NCBI GenBank assembly: GCA_019095985.1 | Contig: CM032660.1 | Span: forward strand, 15,883,692 to 15,947,691 | DNA length: 64,000 nucleotides | Reading direction: 5' to 3' | From: Streblospio benedicti | Lineage: Eukaryota; Annelida; Polychaeta; Spionida; Spionidae | Part shown: in pieces, positions 1-12,170 of the stretch | Numbering within the stretch: position 1 is the first letter of the stretch | Layout of the letters: every line of letters starts with the position of its first letter | Notes under the pieces: generated by a model | What the model was told of the DNA's origin: nothing | The model's database searches: none | Seen by the model: only the letters and a program-made list of their open reading frames with translations | Program-made: the position numbers and the translations under genes

Positions 1-362
1 CCATATAATAGGCTGTATATATGTCTGTGAAACCGAGCACTTGTTCTTCGCTGGTATTGTGTTGGGTACCGGTTCTACTGTGCAAACTGTTTGAAAGCAA
101 AAACGAACTTTTACCATGCAAATCACTACGACCAAATTTATTAAATAAAATTACATGTTACGTAAACAAATCTATATAATAAAAATATATACATTAAAAC
201 ACGTTAAATACACTGTATATATTAAATTATACCTCATTATCACATATATAAATCAAGATCCAAATAGTTCATCAACAATACCATTATTAAAACACACAAT
301 AAAATAAAAAATACCCTGATTAAAAACAGCGAACTTTTACCAAACAACGAAACTAAACTTCC
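1..362. other. AT-rich noncoding stretch
   Basis: AT-rich sequence with ATATA runs. No exon, repeat end or RNA gene could be recognised. Confidence 0.5.
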
Positions 363-435
363 GTGTCTTCCGTGGCCGAGTGGATAATTGGACTCGTGAC
401 CAGAAGGTCGCGGGTTCGATTATCGTGGGTGTTGA
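363..435 (+). repeat. tRNA-derived SINE head or tRNA pseudogene
   Basis: The sequence TGGCCGAGTGG near 372-382 matches a polymerase III A box. GGTTCGATT near 413-421 matches a B box at normal tRNA spacing. The ends do not pair into an acceptor stem, so this is not a working tRNA. A SINE head or tRNA pseudogene is the likely source. The tail of the SINE was not delimited. Confidence 0.45.
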
Positions 436-637
436 GCAAACTTACGTCTAACAGGTTGCAAATACCCCAAAAAAGTTCACAGGTCAATAAAGTGATTAAA
501 AATGCTCCCCGGGGAGTTGAAAATATAAAATATGCCAATGACCTGTTTGAAATATGTAAAAGTCAACGAACTTTTACCTATAAATAACCACATTTACGAC
601 CACCACATTTACTAAACATTTGGCGGCAGTACCTGCT

Positions 638-707
638 TTTAAATACCGTTGTTTCAAACCGGGATTAAACAGTTTAAATACCGTTGTTTCAAACCGGGAT
701 TAAACAG
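638..707. repeat. 35-bp unit duplicated in perfect tandem
   Basis: A 35-bp unit starting TTTAAATACCG and ending ATTAAACAG occurs twice head to tail (638-672 and 673-707) with no differences seen by eye. The lack of divergence suggests a recent slip duplication. Confidence 0.85.
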
Positions 708-828
708 TACCTATGAGTAATATTAACGAATATCAAACGTGGATTTTGTACATTGCGAAAATCGCAAACTGCTACATCTGTACATTTTACGCATGTTACA
801 TCTACCAATGATCAGCGCTGGACTCGTG

Positions 829-1197
829 TATTGGTCCCGCCCCGCATTTGTCCTGCAAAGTGATGTCTGCTCCCGCCACGCTCCTGCGATGACTTTCAAT
901 ATTTTGTCCGCTCCCGCCCCGCTCCCGCAACACTTTTGATATTCATCCCGCAGCAGTTCTGCGACAGTCCCACATTCATTTTTGAAAGTTAGTCTTCTAT
1001 ACACACTTCACAGAAATCATCAGCTTAAATATTTATCAATGTGCACCTCTAACCTCATTTTGAGTCTCTTCTTTTAAAACAGAATGTAGGTACGCTGTAG
1101 ATACTATAATGATCAGCCCGGGATCGTGAGATTTTCATGGTGGAGCGTGGCGGGAGTAGTTATTAAACTTGCAGGAGTGGGGCGGGACTGGTCACAC
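829..1197. repeat. GC-rich imperfect inverted repeat
   Basis: The left part near 829-910 contains GGTCCCGCCCCGC, TCCTGCAA and CTCCCGCCACGCTCC. The reverse complement of 1127-1197 carries the same words in the same order (AGTCCCGCCCCAC, TCCTGCAA, CTCCCGCCACGCTCC). The arms are about 80 bp and imperfect, with about 220 bp between them. GC content is well above the flanks. It is probably the remnant of a non-autonomous DNA transposon; its family is unknown. Confidence 0.4.
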
Positions 1198-4088
1198 CTG
1201 CCGGATTACTGCGGGAAAGCTTTCAAATTTGCACACTTTTTGCGGAATAAAAAATTCATCCCGTGACAGTCCCGGGACAGTCCTGCACCTGTCACTTGAC
1301 CACTTTGATTTTCCTACATGTGATTAAACACATGCTAATGTTATTTTCTTCAAAACCCACATTGATTTTGTCCACTCTCATGACATTTTTGAACTTCAAC
1401 TTCGTAGCATTTTACAAGATATATTTGTTTGTTGTAATAAGAAAGACTTTCATTGAATTAGAATAGCTATAAGTGTGCTAGTTTAGTTGTTTGTGTGTTT
1501 AAGTTGTGTGTTTGTGTGTGTGTGTTTGTGTGTGTTTAAATTATCCCTCTCAATATTACAATTAAAATGGCTCCATGTACCCGCATTCTTAAAAGTGTAG
1601 GAAGAAATTAAGGATTTTAAAACAACGTTTTCTGTATGTTAGGTACTTCCAAATGGTATCACAATATAAATACATTCTTTTGGACACATTGGCTGATTAA
1701 TAAAGAACATCGTTCCCTCTGCATATACATGTAGGTGCTCTGTATCAGTATCATCTGCAATGCGCATCATAAAATCTTGTCCGATACCTCACATAAGATA
1801 TACAACACCCATAAAGAGGAGGGAACCAAGTTCTCTCTATGTATTACATGTTTTCGCACTTTGTCTAACAAATGGAAATTAGAATTGAATTTAGCAAATT
1901 GTAATACGATATAAACAATGGTAAGTATTCTAGAATGCATTATTACACCTTTCTTTGATTGCACACTTGACACATTTCTGCATTTTTAGAAAATAATTTT
2001 GGTTCATTAAATGCAACCACCATGATTGTGTATATGGTGTATTTTGAATATACTATCTTTCATTGTTATGTATCATCAGATAATTTTTAACAAAGCCTCT
2101 TTGTTGGAACACATATAAAAAAAATCTTCTATGAGTGGTGTTACCTTGAAGGATACACTGGTCAGTGAGTAAATCTCTTACGATCGATAAAAAGAAGGAA
2201 ATTTTGCATTTTTAAGCCTATTCAACATTCAAATATATCTCATTTAAGTGATTGAACAGCTTTGCGGATCAAACAAATGGGATGCTGGGAAGTTAAAAAA
2301 TATTAAATTTACATTTAACTACTTGCTTTTTAAAACACATCAAATACCAAACAAATAATATGCAAAACAGTGGTGTGTAAAGTATCGATTTATACTAAAA
2401 CAACATAACTTATTTACGTTTGTTAGAATTGTAAGTATGTCAGACTATGTCCCTAAATTCCTTCTGACCATCAAATGAAACTAACCCTCATTCCATAATG
2501 CTAGGCCTACAACTAAGTATAATTGACATCTGCATGCATATTCAATTTATTCAGCTTTGACGCACATGCACAAGCCACTCATATGTAAAATTCTGTCCCA
2601 CCTCTCCGTGAACTAAATGATACGATTTGGTAAACATATATCATAAATAAATAAATATATTGTGACCGGTTATGTTAACGTAATTTGTGGGTTGACATCC
2701 TCTCTCAGGCTATCACAACCCATTTTCACCATCACATGCCTACGCTACACCTACAGAGCTTAAAACAACGATACCATAATCGAACATCCTAGCCTGTCCC
2801 AGGCCTGTTCAAATTTGGACCTAGTGCCTTGACGACGAGTGGACTAGCGCTACAGAGACGTGGGCTTAAAAGCCGTTTTAGTGGCCTGTTCAATTGGTGT
2901 TTTGTGGTAACCTTGAATGTCGTGGTTTAATTTGCTGTTCACAAGTTCATTGCAATGTAATCTAAAATGAACAGACGGACACATGTGCATGTGGTTTGTT
3001 CGAAATAAAAGTGAAACGGAAGATTTCGTAACAAGAAAAAGTATTGTATACGTTTGAGACGACTGTAAATGTCACAAGATCGCTTGGGTATGGAGGTGGC
3101 GTGATTCATGTATCCCACAACTTGTCCTGCATGTAGCTGAAATGTCACCGAATGGTCATTGAGAGTATTTTTGTTTATACACACAGGACAGGAGGTGAAA
3201 AGCAATATAGTAATGTAAAAGTGAGAGTAGGCGTAATCAATGAAATAGAAAGTGTGGGACTGTTGAGTGCAAAGCATTAGGGTTTGTGAGTTTTTCCCTT
3301 CAAAACATAGGGTTACTGGCATGGCATGACAGTAAACACATTTGATCCCTACCCTTTTTTCTAGATGTTAGACTTTGCTCATGAACTGAGACCCATGCAT
3401 CCACGGTGCACAGTGTACCGAAAGATCGCTGTTTCTAGTGTCACAATCACTTAATTTTTAGCTTTACATTTTGCAAACATCAGCAGTATAACAAAAATGA
3501 AACGAAATAATGATAAGATAGAATTTATCAATTGACCGTCTGTTTTAGATTATTCTGTGATGTGTTCCAATTTTGACAATGTGGGAAGGTTGTGGCTGGT
3601 GTTAGACAACTATTTGTAAACAAGAGGACGAGTAAAGTTATTTATGCCTTCTCTAAACGTTGAGTTCCTCTCTTATTTTTACTTCAATTTTTTAAACTTA
3701 CAACTGGTTGCGCAGGTAATAATTTCATCTAATGATATAATATGGTTTGAAATATACAAATCTATTAGAAATTTTGTTATGAGGCAATTAGTGAAAAATT
3801 TACAACTTTATAATGGGCCCCAGCATCATGGAAGGAGTGTGTGGTATGGATACCAGCATGATTAACAGACACTATACAATGCACATTACTAGGATTATAT
3901 AGAAGGGTAATTAATAAGCACATAGACCATGGTAGCCAAGGCATCCGTTTTAGGCTTGATTTATGCTCTAGTATATACGTTATAATCTCACATTATTGAA
4001 GCAAGTTAACACAGTCTTCTGCAATTAAAATTTAAGTATTTCCACCAATATTTTATAGTGTTATTATGCAGTATGTTAATCAGGAAGT
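1198..4088. other. Intergenic, no gene recognised
   Basis: AT-rich DNA with a TG-rich simple repeat at about 1486-1537. Short open frames here (for example 2939-3322 on the minus strand) have no recognisable domain and look like chance. A stretch near 3816-3990 resembles two other places in the window (see that entry). Confidence 0.5.
3816..3990. repeat. Dispersed repeat, copy 1 of 3
   Basis: The words CAGCATCATG, ACTATAC, GGGTAA and TTATGCTCTA follow in order. Related strings recur near 45520-45665 and 57391-57540. Divergence is considerable and no ends were defined, so it may be an old SINE or MITE family. Confidence 0.35.
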
Positions 4089-4587
4089 TAAATCTATTAT
4101 TTTCATCTTTCACAACACTAAAGATTAATTACCGTTTGACAGTTTCGTCTGCTTCTGCAGACATTTTCAAAAAACACTACTGCGCATGTCAGATCATGGT
4201 TTACGGCCGCCGTCCCCTCCTGCAGCAAGCATTGGTTAGTAGAATCTCTCAAGCTGGTGGGACCCCTCATCTCTGTTCATGGTATGACTTTGCAGCATCC
4301 GGATGTGGATAGCGTCCTTGATCGCTCTAGTCCTACCATCACTTTCTCTATCTAGAACTGTCACCCCCTTCCAATCAATCTTGTGATTTTCTTTATTGTC
4401 ATGATCTGTGGTGGCACTTTTGTTGAATTCTGTAGCAGACTCTCTTTTGGCAGCACTGGTGAAATTCAACTTTCCATGTTGTTCAACGTCTTTCTGATGT
4501 TGTTTTTGAAAATGTCTGCAGAAGCGGACGAAACTGTCAAACGGTAATTAATCTTTAGTGTTGTGAAAGATGAAAATAATAGATTTA
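4089..4587. repeat. Foldback with 87-bp near-identical arms
   Basis: The left arm 4089-4175 and right arm 4501-4587 are reverse complements with only about one base change and one A-run length difference. The arms include TCTTTCACAACAC and CTGCAGACATTTTC. The right arm lies just before the Penelope-like frame and is part of the same element, so the left arm is an inverted copy of it. Penelope-like elements are known for partial inverted or tandem copies. Confidence 0.75.
4236..4469 (-). pseudogene. Penelope-like retroelement, C-terminal coding fragment
   Basis: The minus-strand translation contains TTDHDNKENHKIDWKG, VLDRESDGRTRAIKDAIHIR and TMNRDEG. From family knowledge this series (TDH, ENH-IDW, RE, R-I-EAI-IR, MNRDEG) is the C-terminal end of many Penelope-like reverse transcriptase proteins with a GIY-YIG nuclease region. 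Nothing of the reverse transcriptase itself is present, so this is a small fossil piece lying between foldback arms. Assignment to Penelope-like rather than another retroelement rests on remembered motifs. Confidence 0.5.
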
Positions 4588-4755
4588 TTTCTTTACCAAC
4601 ACGATGAATTGATTCAAGGATAATCAGGAAGTTTTTTTTGATTGCCTGGTTTAAGATTGGTTTGCATTGTGATTACTTCTTTATTTGATTTAATTTGATT
4701 TGTTTTATTACTGTGATATGGTATACCAAACAATATAAGTAACATATCAGTAGAT

Positions 4756-4809
4756 GCATCGTCATATATCACGGCTATATACGCATCGTCATATATCACG
4801 GCTATATAC
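4756..4809. repeat. 27-bp unit duplicated in tandem
   Basis: A 27-bp unit starting GCATCGTCATATATC occurs twice in a row (4756-4782, 4783-4809) with no visible differences. Confidence 0.85.
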
Positions 4810-5149
4810 GCAGTATATGATATGATCAAGGACTTGTAAAGGCAGTGTGAATGATCAACCCGTGAAAGCCGACGATGCAGTAGATGATATAAGGCCCTAT
4901 TAGTCACCTTTACAAATATTAAACACAGTCGCTCATTATCTAGGCACTGGTTATAATTTGAGGTTTAACAGAATGTATCTGCCCATTAAGAGCATTGAAA
5001 CCAATACCAAATCCCTCAATATTAACACTCCTTATATAGATCCACCACTACAATGTTAATGAAGCGATGCAATTGTGTAAGCAGAAAGTGATCCAGTCCA
5101 TGGGAACAATACAAGTCAATGAACTCACATTTGACCAGGTTCGAATTGT

Positions 5150-5290
5150 GACCGGTTATACTTTGGTTACAATTTGCGTCAGTGGTTACAATTTTCGTCA
5201 ACTAGAACATTTTCCAGTGTGTGGTTAGAATTTGCGTTAACGCAAATCATAGCCGGCTATATTTTGCGGTTGGTTATGATTTGCGATCTA
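5150..5290. repeat. Degenerate short repeats with an 18-bp palindrome
   Basis: The phrase GGTTA-(C/G/T)-AATTTGCG recurs about four times in 140 bp. At 5230-5247 ATTTGCGTTAACGCAAAT is a perfect 18-bp palindrome. Its role is unknown. Confidence 0.55.
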
Positions 5291-5621
5291 ACACAGTTCG
5301 GCTGTGACACAACCGTTAGTATGGCCGTAGGGCATACATGTATGTCCAGGGCTGCGGTGTCTACAGATTTGTCCCCATGAACGGATTTGTGTAATGCTAC
5401 GGGCACAACTGGCATTGCTAGCATGTTGCCAGTACTTGTTTTGTCAGGCCTGTGGATGCTTTCTCAAGCAGTGAAACCGTAACAGTTATCTATAGAAGGC
5501 AGTACTAGCTCAGTACTGCTCACTGAAGCCGTACTGTGTGCTTTCTGCCATAGATATTAGGTCTACATAAGTCATGCTTCTATGCACGGCTTCATTAAGT
5601 GCATACGTGCATGTACTGAGT

Positions 5622-5694
5622 AAGTACTGTGTCAGTACTGTGTCAGTACTGTGTCAGTACTATGTCAGTACTCTGTCAGTACTGTGTCAGTAGT
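5622..5694. repeat. 11-bp minisatellite AGTACTGTGTC
   Basis: About six tandem copies of AGTACTGTGTC with single-base variants (TATGTC, TCTGTC). The 150 bp upstream is also unusually rich in AGTACTG. Confidence 0.85.
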
Positions 5695-5699
5695 GATGA

Positions 5700-7046
5700 A
5701 GTATGGTTTTGAGACAGTACAGCGGCACTTGAGGAAGTTTGGCATCTCAAACGTGTCCTACTGTCCATACTGCCCCTAAAACATATGTTCCTCCCACTGT
5801 GCAGTTCTGTCGGTAGTGCCCTAAGCTTTATATAGCACATCACATTCATATATCCGAGTGCTTTGATTCAATGTGTCTCAAAAATGAGTCTCAAAAACAG
5901 ATACATACGTCACAGGACTGACTAACAACCACAGCAGCCCCGTAATCGGTATGCATTCGTCTTGAAGAAAACAAAAGATTGAATACGGCCAGACATGAAA
6001 AATGCTAATCTCGATTCAGTGACAAGTAGTCGAACCACAGCCTACAATCAAGACAACGCACAAATTAATATGCTAATACAGTGTATCCGTTGGCTTTCGA
6101 GCTTTTGCAAGGAACGAAAAGGGAGATACATGTATGGCCCATTCATCTATTTGTGACCACATGTGTAGAACGTTACTCTGTTCGCCCCTGGGGTAACATT
6201 TACAATACAAGCTTTGTTTCCCTTTCACGTCCAAAAATATCTTACAATTACGCTTTGAAGTCCAAACATCGTTAATAATTAGTACCGTGTTGTTACTCAG
6301 TACATTAAGGTTGTTTATATGGTGTGGTAAGTAGCAAATTATAGAGCCATTAATTTGTCTTGGCGTTGGATTTGCATAGAATTGATACTATGGTAGCTTA
6401 TGGTCATGAATCTTACGGGCATTTGATATGATATGCAGAAAACAAAATATGGTTTGCAACATCTTCATTTCAACAATTACTCGTAAATACCCCTGCTAAA
6501 GATGTAGTAGCGGGTAGGAGTGGTGAGAATATGAGAATCTCATCTCAATGCTTTGCACCACAATGTCTGTCTGATATCCAGCTTACTCAAAATGATCGAA
6601 AACAAAAACGTATAGTAAGTACAAAAAAATGAAAATTCCATTTACTGGAAAAATCTCTCCTGAGCAGAGTTTCAATAGATGAATCCCTTCTAAAGTAATC
6701 ACGCTTTTGACCAGTGTTGACACATCAAGGTCTGGGAGTCTCGCGTGGTCTGCGCCAGACAATTGAAATGTTCCGCGCGGAATGCAATGGTGTGAGCGAG
6801 TATCATAAGATACGCGTACGTAATGTTGTAAACACACGTATTTTCATTTTTCATTTTTTTTTAATAAATGGAATCTATTTTCAAGCTACAAAACATTGAA
6901 ATTCTGGAAAGAAAAGATAGGAAGATAAACAAATAACGAATGACTAAATTCTTGTGAACTTACAAATTTTCATACACACTTTTTAAAACGAAATATTTTT
7001 AATAATTAATAGACTAGTTTAAGTTTTTTTCATCATTATTTTAATC
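5700..7046. other. Intergenic, no gene recognised
   Basis: No exon, domain or repeat family could be recognised on either strand. Short open frames are AT-rich and unlike any known family. Confidence 0.5.
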
Positions 7047-7677
7047 TCTTTTAAACCCGCTTTACACTATACATGACTTTTCTAATCGTTGTCTCAATGA
7101 AATATTTATGTACTTATCTATGAACTCTGGGTAATTTTTAGACAAACAAACCAAGGCACGTGGCTTTTCTTTCTTTTTTTTTGGTTTACAGTGCGTTCTG
7201 GGAATTTTTTAGACAAACATTGATAGAGACTAAATCGTTTCCACGTCTACTCCATCGCAGGGTCTAGTTGATCGAGACTACTCCCCTATGGGCCAAAACG
7301 GGTACAACGATCGCACCCTAACATTATGCTAATATTTCTATTAGCGAACCGGTGTATAGCGAATTCCACCAACGTAGCTCTACGTGCACTGGCGAGCTGG
7401 CAAATTCGTCAGGAAATTTTGAACATGTTCAAAAAATTTGAACGAACATTCAGTTTGGTTAAAGTTTGCTTCAAATAGTTATGCTGCGTCTACGGATCGC
7501 AGAACATTCGCACATATAAGTAACACTTCGTTTGCCTCAGCCACTTGTCGTACCATGCATTTTTATTACGTTCAATGCGCCACAATACGCCCAAGTTGAC
7601 GACGTGATATAATACGTGCATATGCGTTGCGCGGGTTCGCCCATGATCACTCTAGTGTAAAGCGGGTTTAAAAGAGT
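7047..7677. mobile_element. Non-autonomous DNA element with 24-bp inverted ends
   Basis: The left end CTCTTTTAAACCCGCTTTAC continues into ACTA. The right end is its reverse complement (TAGTGTAAAGCGGG into TTTAAAAGAG). The 631-bp body has no transposase frame. A target-site duplication was not clear (TAAT on the left, TATT on the right), so the superfamily is left open. It lies immediately before the hAT-like element at 7693. Confidence 0.7.
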
Positions 7678-7692
7678 ATTTGCTATTAGGTC

Positions 7693-9026
7693 AGGGCCGT
7701 AGCTAGGATTACAAAATAGAGGAGGCAAATATGTTGGGCGAGTGTACAGGCAAGTGCCGTAGGCACATAGCTTTTTTAAGGCATGCCCCCCAACACCCAC
7801 ACACTGGATTTTTTTTTTTTAAATTTAAGCCCTTTTTCATAGCTTTTGAGGCTATCGAAGACAGAAAAGTGAGCTTTGAAAGGCTCACGATAATTTTAGT
7901 ACAGATACCTTCCAGAAGATGACATCTACATGTAGTTAGAATCATCCCAGATACTTACTGAAAAACAAAACAAATAAGACAGTTTTTTTTCTTTTATATA
8001 CAACTTTATTGCAAACTGTATTTTTTGTAAATCTACATTTTCAATATTAAATTCAAAGAATTTTCTTATATTTATCACATCCGCACACTCCATATGACTA
8101 CGTATACTGACAGAGAAGTCTTCAATACCTATTCTTAGCTATTTCAGCCCATTATTAGTTGATTTATATTTCTTGATAAAACTTGAAACATACTGATTTT
8201 TCTGAGTTTAGGTGTATCACGTTCTTCATACAATGCCAATAGTGCATCAAGGAGACTTTCTTTGTGCAATTTCGACTCTCTTTGAGAGGCTTTTCTGAGA
8301 AAAAAGGCTCCTTCGCTACATTGGATACAAGGGTCTCTAGAAAATCGGTCGTAGCACTGGAGTGATACAGCTAGACGTCCATTCATTTTCATGGGCCCAA
8401 AGAACAGCATTACCAATGTTATATAAGATTCACATAAGAATACATTCACATTAGTTGTCATTGGGGCTGAATGCTAGACCAATACGCCGAAGGCCAGAAG
8501 CATCCCATCTTTTCAGAATAGACAATGGATCGACATTGTAGCCTGTGAGGATTAACCTTTGTGGTCTAGACTATAATCTATTGATAAAGCAGCATGACAT
8601 TATCAAAATGCAAGTTTACAATAGTTTTTACTATGGATCAACAATCTATACGTGTGCTGTATACAAACACAGATAAATAACAGTTTTGAACCTCAGATCT
8701 CTAGATCAGCTACAATTACAGTAAGTTTGATTTATGTGACATATTTGTATGATTTTTGGAGCATGAAAAACAAATATGTTAACGCTCATTAGTAGCATAT
8801 CCAGGCTTTTGAAAAAGAGGGGCCGCACTTTAGGGATTTCGTGGGTTCTATATGTACGACGTATAAAAAAACTATGAAAAGGAAGCATTTTGGTGGGGAA
8901 AGGGGGAGGGGGGTGCCCCCTGCGCCCCGCTGGATCTGCCTAACCTCATTCAGGGTTTTACAACAACAAAACTGCCAACAACAGAGGAGGCAGTTGCCTC
9001 CCCTGCCTCATATGTAGCTACGGTCC
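7693..9026. mobile_element. hAT-like DNA transposon relic with TAGGT flanks
   Basis: The left end CAGGGCCGTAGCTAGG and the reverse complement of the right end, CAGGACCGTAGCTAC, form imperfect inverted repeats starting CAGG, as in many hAT elements. Both are flanked by TAGGT, a candidate 5-bp target duplication known from some hAT groups. The interior holds no recognisable transposase. A 105-residue minus-strand open frame at 8144-8461 has no motif I know. A smaller element seems nested at 8788-8943. Confidence 0.55.
8788..8943. mobile_element. Possible nested MITE
   Basis: Left TAGTAGCATATCCAGG and right (reverse complement) TAGGCAGATCCAGC are imperfect inverted ends. The interior is G- and C-rich near the right end (GGTGCCCCCTGCGCCCC), as in hAT-type MITEs that start TAGxGGCGGATCCAGG. 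It is about 155 bp long and lies inside the larger element. Confidence 0.4.
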
Positions 9027-11690
9027 TGTAGGTGATATATATGAATCGCATCTGAGGAAGAAAATGATAAGCAAATCATTGCGTAAATGTGATGATGAAC
9101 GTATTTACATATAAAGACGCTCATGATGGAAATGGTCATGTTGCTAATAGGCCCATGCATTCACTTTAGTAGAGGTTTAATATAAATGACTCATAACATA
9201 GTCAATGCATGGGCCTATGATGTTGCTAGATAAGAAGAAACACTTGTAATTGCACATGCGATATATTAATTGTAATAAGCAAACTGCTAGAATATGTAGA
9301 CCACAGGCATGATTGGTACGTAAGTGTGAAGCATATATAATTTCTGCTCACTGTATCTATTTCTAGACGTAAAAGCATTGCGACGTAGAGTCCGGAATTC
9401 TGCGCAAGCGGGTAGAATTACGAGATCTATGTATATATTACATCATAACAAGTGTAACCAACACGCATACGACGTTGACATATATACATGTAGTTAAATA
9501 TGCATTAGGAAACAGGACTGGACCAAACTATTTATATCGTGAGAATTTGCAATTTGCTAATTCTGTAGTATCGTATTTGAAAGGTCACTGTGGTCAATTT
9601 CCCTTCTGTCAATCACGATTACCAGATAGCGCCTATCCCCCACGTCTGACCGCTCGCAATCAGCTTCCCTTGGTCCTACGCCTTACCAATAAACTCATCT
9701 AGCTATTTACTCATCGTAAAGGACTATTTTAAAAAAAGTTTTATCACACTAGATTTGTAGATTTTATAGGTTGTTACAATAAATTTTATTTGTGCCAAGC
9801 GGTCGTCATTCTCTTCATTCAATTAATGAACCACACGACGGTGTTTTGTCTAGTGATGTAAAAATATGCAAGTTTATAACAAAGTAAAGTTGGCTGTTGA
9901 TCCCCCACCGTCTGGCACACACCTGTCACACACACACACATTTCACGCGAAGGATTGTAGCGCCAGAAAAGAGGCGTCTTCAAAATACAATGACACACCG
10001 TTTACAGCTAAAAAAAGATTTTCTTTAAAAAAATCTAATATAAGTATAGATATGAATGTTCACTAAACTGACAAACCATGTTGTTGAACGACTATCCTGG
10101 ACTATTGTACGGGTGACTTACCACACATGCGGACAAATGCACTGTTACAGGTCAGGGGAAATGGCTAACATTGTTTAGATGTTGAATGTACATAATAATA
10201 TGCCCATTACCATATTGTAATAGACTAGACTAGTAGAGCTGTGTTCAGTAGATTGATATATTTAAAAGCTAAACGTAAATCTAATACGTAGTTGAAAAAT
10301 GTACGTGTGTTCTTTATACAATGCATTTCACTCCAAGCCATAAATATCAAATAAGATTGACTCACTGATGAATAGTTTCCCATGCCAAATAAAAACAGCC
10401 ATGAGCGTTAAATTGATGTTAGTCGTTTATATCACTCTGCGATGGTCAACCACAAAATAATGGTCTATCAACAGAAAGATTTATATTGTTGTTCGCAGTC
10501 TAGAGTAAATTAAAGCTGTCGGGTAGGCGAATAAGTTATTTCAGCTGTCATGTTTGTTTGGAGAGTATTTTATGGATGCGCTGGAGCTGAAAGGATAATA
10601 TAAATAGATCGTTCTTCATTATTAAAAGGGGTCGAAGAATAACAGCTGGCGATTTATTCTAATAAATAAAATGATAGTTCTTTCATTCTCAGAAGAAGGT
10701 CGAAGAATAGGAGATGGCGACTTATCTTGATTATTGGGCACAATGTAGCCAGAGAGCTTCTAAAAAGCAAATACATGTATGTAAAAACGTGTGACGCATG
10801 CGGGATTTCCACTTCACGCTTTCCGATTCATCACATGTTCGGTTTTTAATCACATCGCTTAAATATCGACGTGCCTTACATTTACATTTTTAGCACCGCA
10901 TATAGGATTCGCGGACAAACTTGGGATATGTGATGAAAACGCACACTCAATACCATCAGTATGCACGAACAACACCCGGTTATCACTTAACAGGTATGTG
11001 CGTAAAGGCAAGCCGATTATAGCGTAGCGCGGATTATCTCCGACAATGTCCGCTACGGACCGGCAGACACTTTCTGCGATTGGCAAGTAATCCTTGGGCA
11101 TTGTTTGAACGCCACGGATATACAGTTGACTGTAATAATTTAGAGTCTATTTACAATTATTGATGTACATGTATGTGCTGTGTAGGTGAACACCTACAGG
11201 GTCTAGACCTGGCACTTGAGGGATTGAGCTACGTGACCTGTCGACTAGTTCACAAAATGATAATTTTCGGAACAAGCTTTATTGTAGGAGTTAGTAGCAC
11301 CAGCAACCGAACCTTGGTACTAAATTAAATAATATGTTTAGATAAGCACTTGCTTAATCAATATCCGACAACTCTTGTCTTGTTTACAAATACGCTATTA
11401 CACAAGCCTCTGTTTTTAGAGGGTAATGGGCATAACGGTGAACTAATTACGTAAAATAAAACTTCGATTGTGATAGAGCAAATCACATCTGCATGATTCT
11501 GTTAAATGAACAGAATCACAAACATGTGAATGCACTGATAAAGCAGGATGAAGCTGATATAGACACGAAATTGTGGCTAGCTTCCCCACTACTCCGAACG
11601 CGCCAACGTGGCAATATGTCGTACCACATGGAATCTGATACTGCCACACGTGGGAGAGAACCTGGGTCGATTGACTAAGTGGTTTATAGT
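9027..11690. other. Intergenic, mostly featureless
   Basis: No exon with a known domain was found. One open frame at 10859-11101 is listed separately. A short CA run lies near 9927-9941. Confidence 0.5.
10859..11101 (-). CDS. Unassigned 80-codon open frame
   Basis: An ATG-started minus-strand frame of 80 codons, richer in CpG and more even in composition than its AT-rich surroundings. The protein includes IVGDNPRYAIIGLPLRTYL and LFVHTDGIECAF, which read like a folded domain, but I do not recognise a family. No splice partners were found nearby. It could be an exon, a decayed transposon protein or chance; I lean only slightly towards coding. Confidence 0.2.
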   Translation of the reverse strand: MPKDYLPIAESVCRSVADIVGDNPRYAIIGLPLRTYLLSDNRVLFVHTDGIECAFSSHIPSLSANPICGAKNVNVRHVDI

Positions 11691-11739
11691 GCCTTTTAAC
11701 ATCTCATTCACTAACCACTGATTTTTCTTCAAATTTGCT

Positions 11740-11890
11740 GCACTATACTGTCTGTCATATCTTTAAAAACGGTTCCAAGATTTATGTCTATCACAGTATG
11801 TGCTACAAACTTATTCCCTCAATAATATGATTGCACCAAAGAGCCTACGGAGTGTGTAATTTGACAGAAAAAGGTACCGTCCTTTCTTGC
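11740..11890. repeat. Third, partial copy of the 12.5 kb repeat segment
   Basis: The order CTATACTGTCTGT, AAAAACGGTTCCAAGATTT, GCTACAAACTTATT, AAGAGCCTACGGAG, AAAGGTACCG is shared with 12510-12660 and 17485-17635. It diverges afterwards. It is therefore a repeat unit that already existed next to the larger A/B pair. Confidence 0.75.
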
Positions 11891-11947
11891 ACTGTAATGT
11901 TGGGTATTGTTCACTAATGTCAAAGTCCACCACAATAGCATGCTGTG

Positions 11948-12170
11948 AAATGCAATCTACGCACTCTCTACGAGAGGCTAATATTTTATAAAATAGTGGT
12001 TCTTCTGTACTAGTACCATTGCTCTTTGAAGAAGCACGATTCATAAAAAATATATAAAAATTATATATTCATTATATTATACCATTTATCATCAAAATAA
12101 TTTATCTAATACAATGAAACAAAAATATAATTAAAGAAACTTGACCTCTCGTAGAGAGTGCAATCTACGT
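11948..12170. repeat. Inverted repeat CCTCTCGTAGAGAGTGC
   Basis: The 17-base word occurs reversed near 11962-11978 and direct near 12146-12162, with CAATCTACG beside both copies. About 170 bp of AT-rich sequence lies between. A small foldback is the simplest reading. Confidence 0.5.

Noticed and set aside
363-435. A functional tRNA gene
   Set aside because: A and B boxes are present but the acceptor ends do not pair.
5622-5694. CRISPR-like array
   Set aside because: Units are 11 bp with no spacers and the genome is animal.
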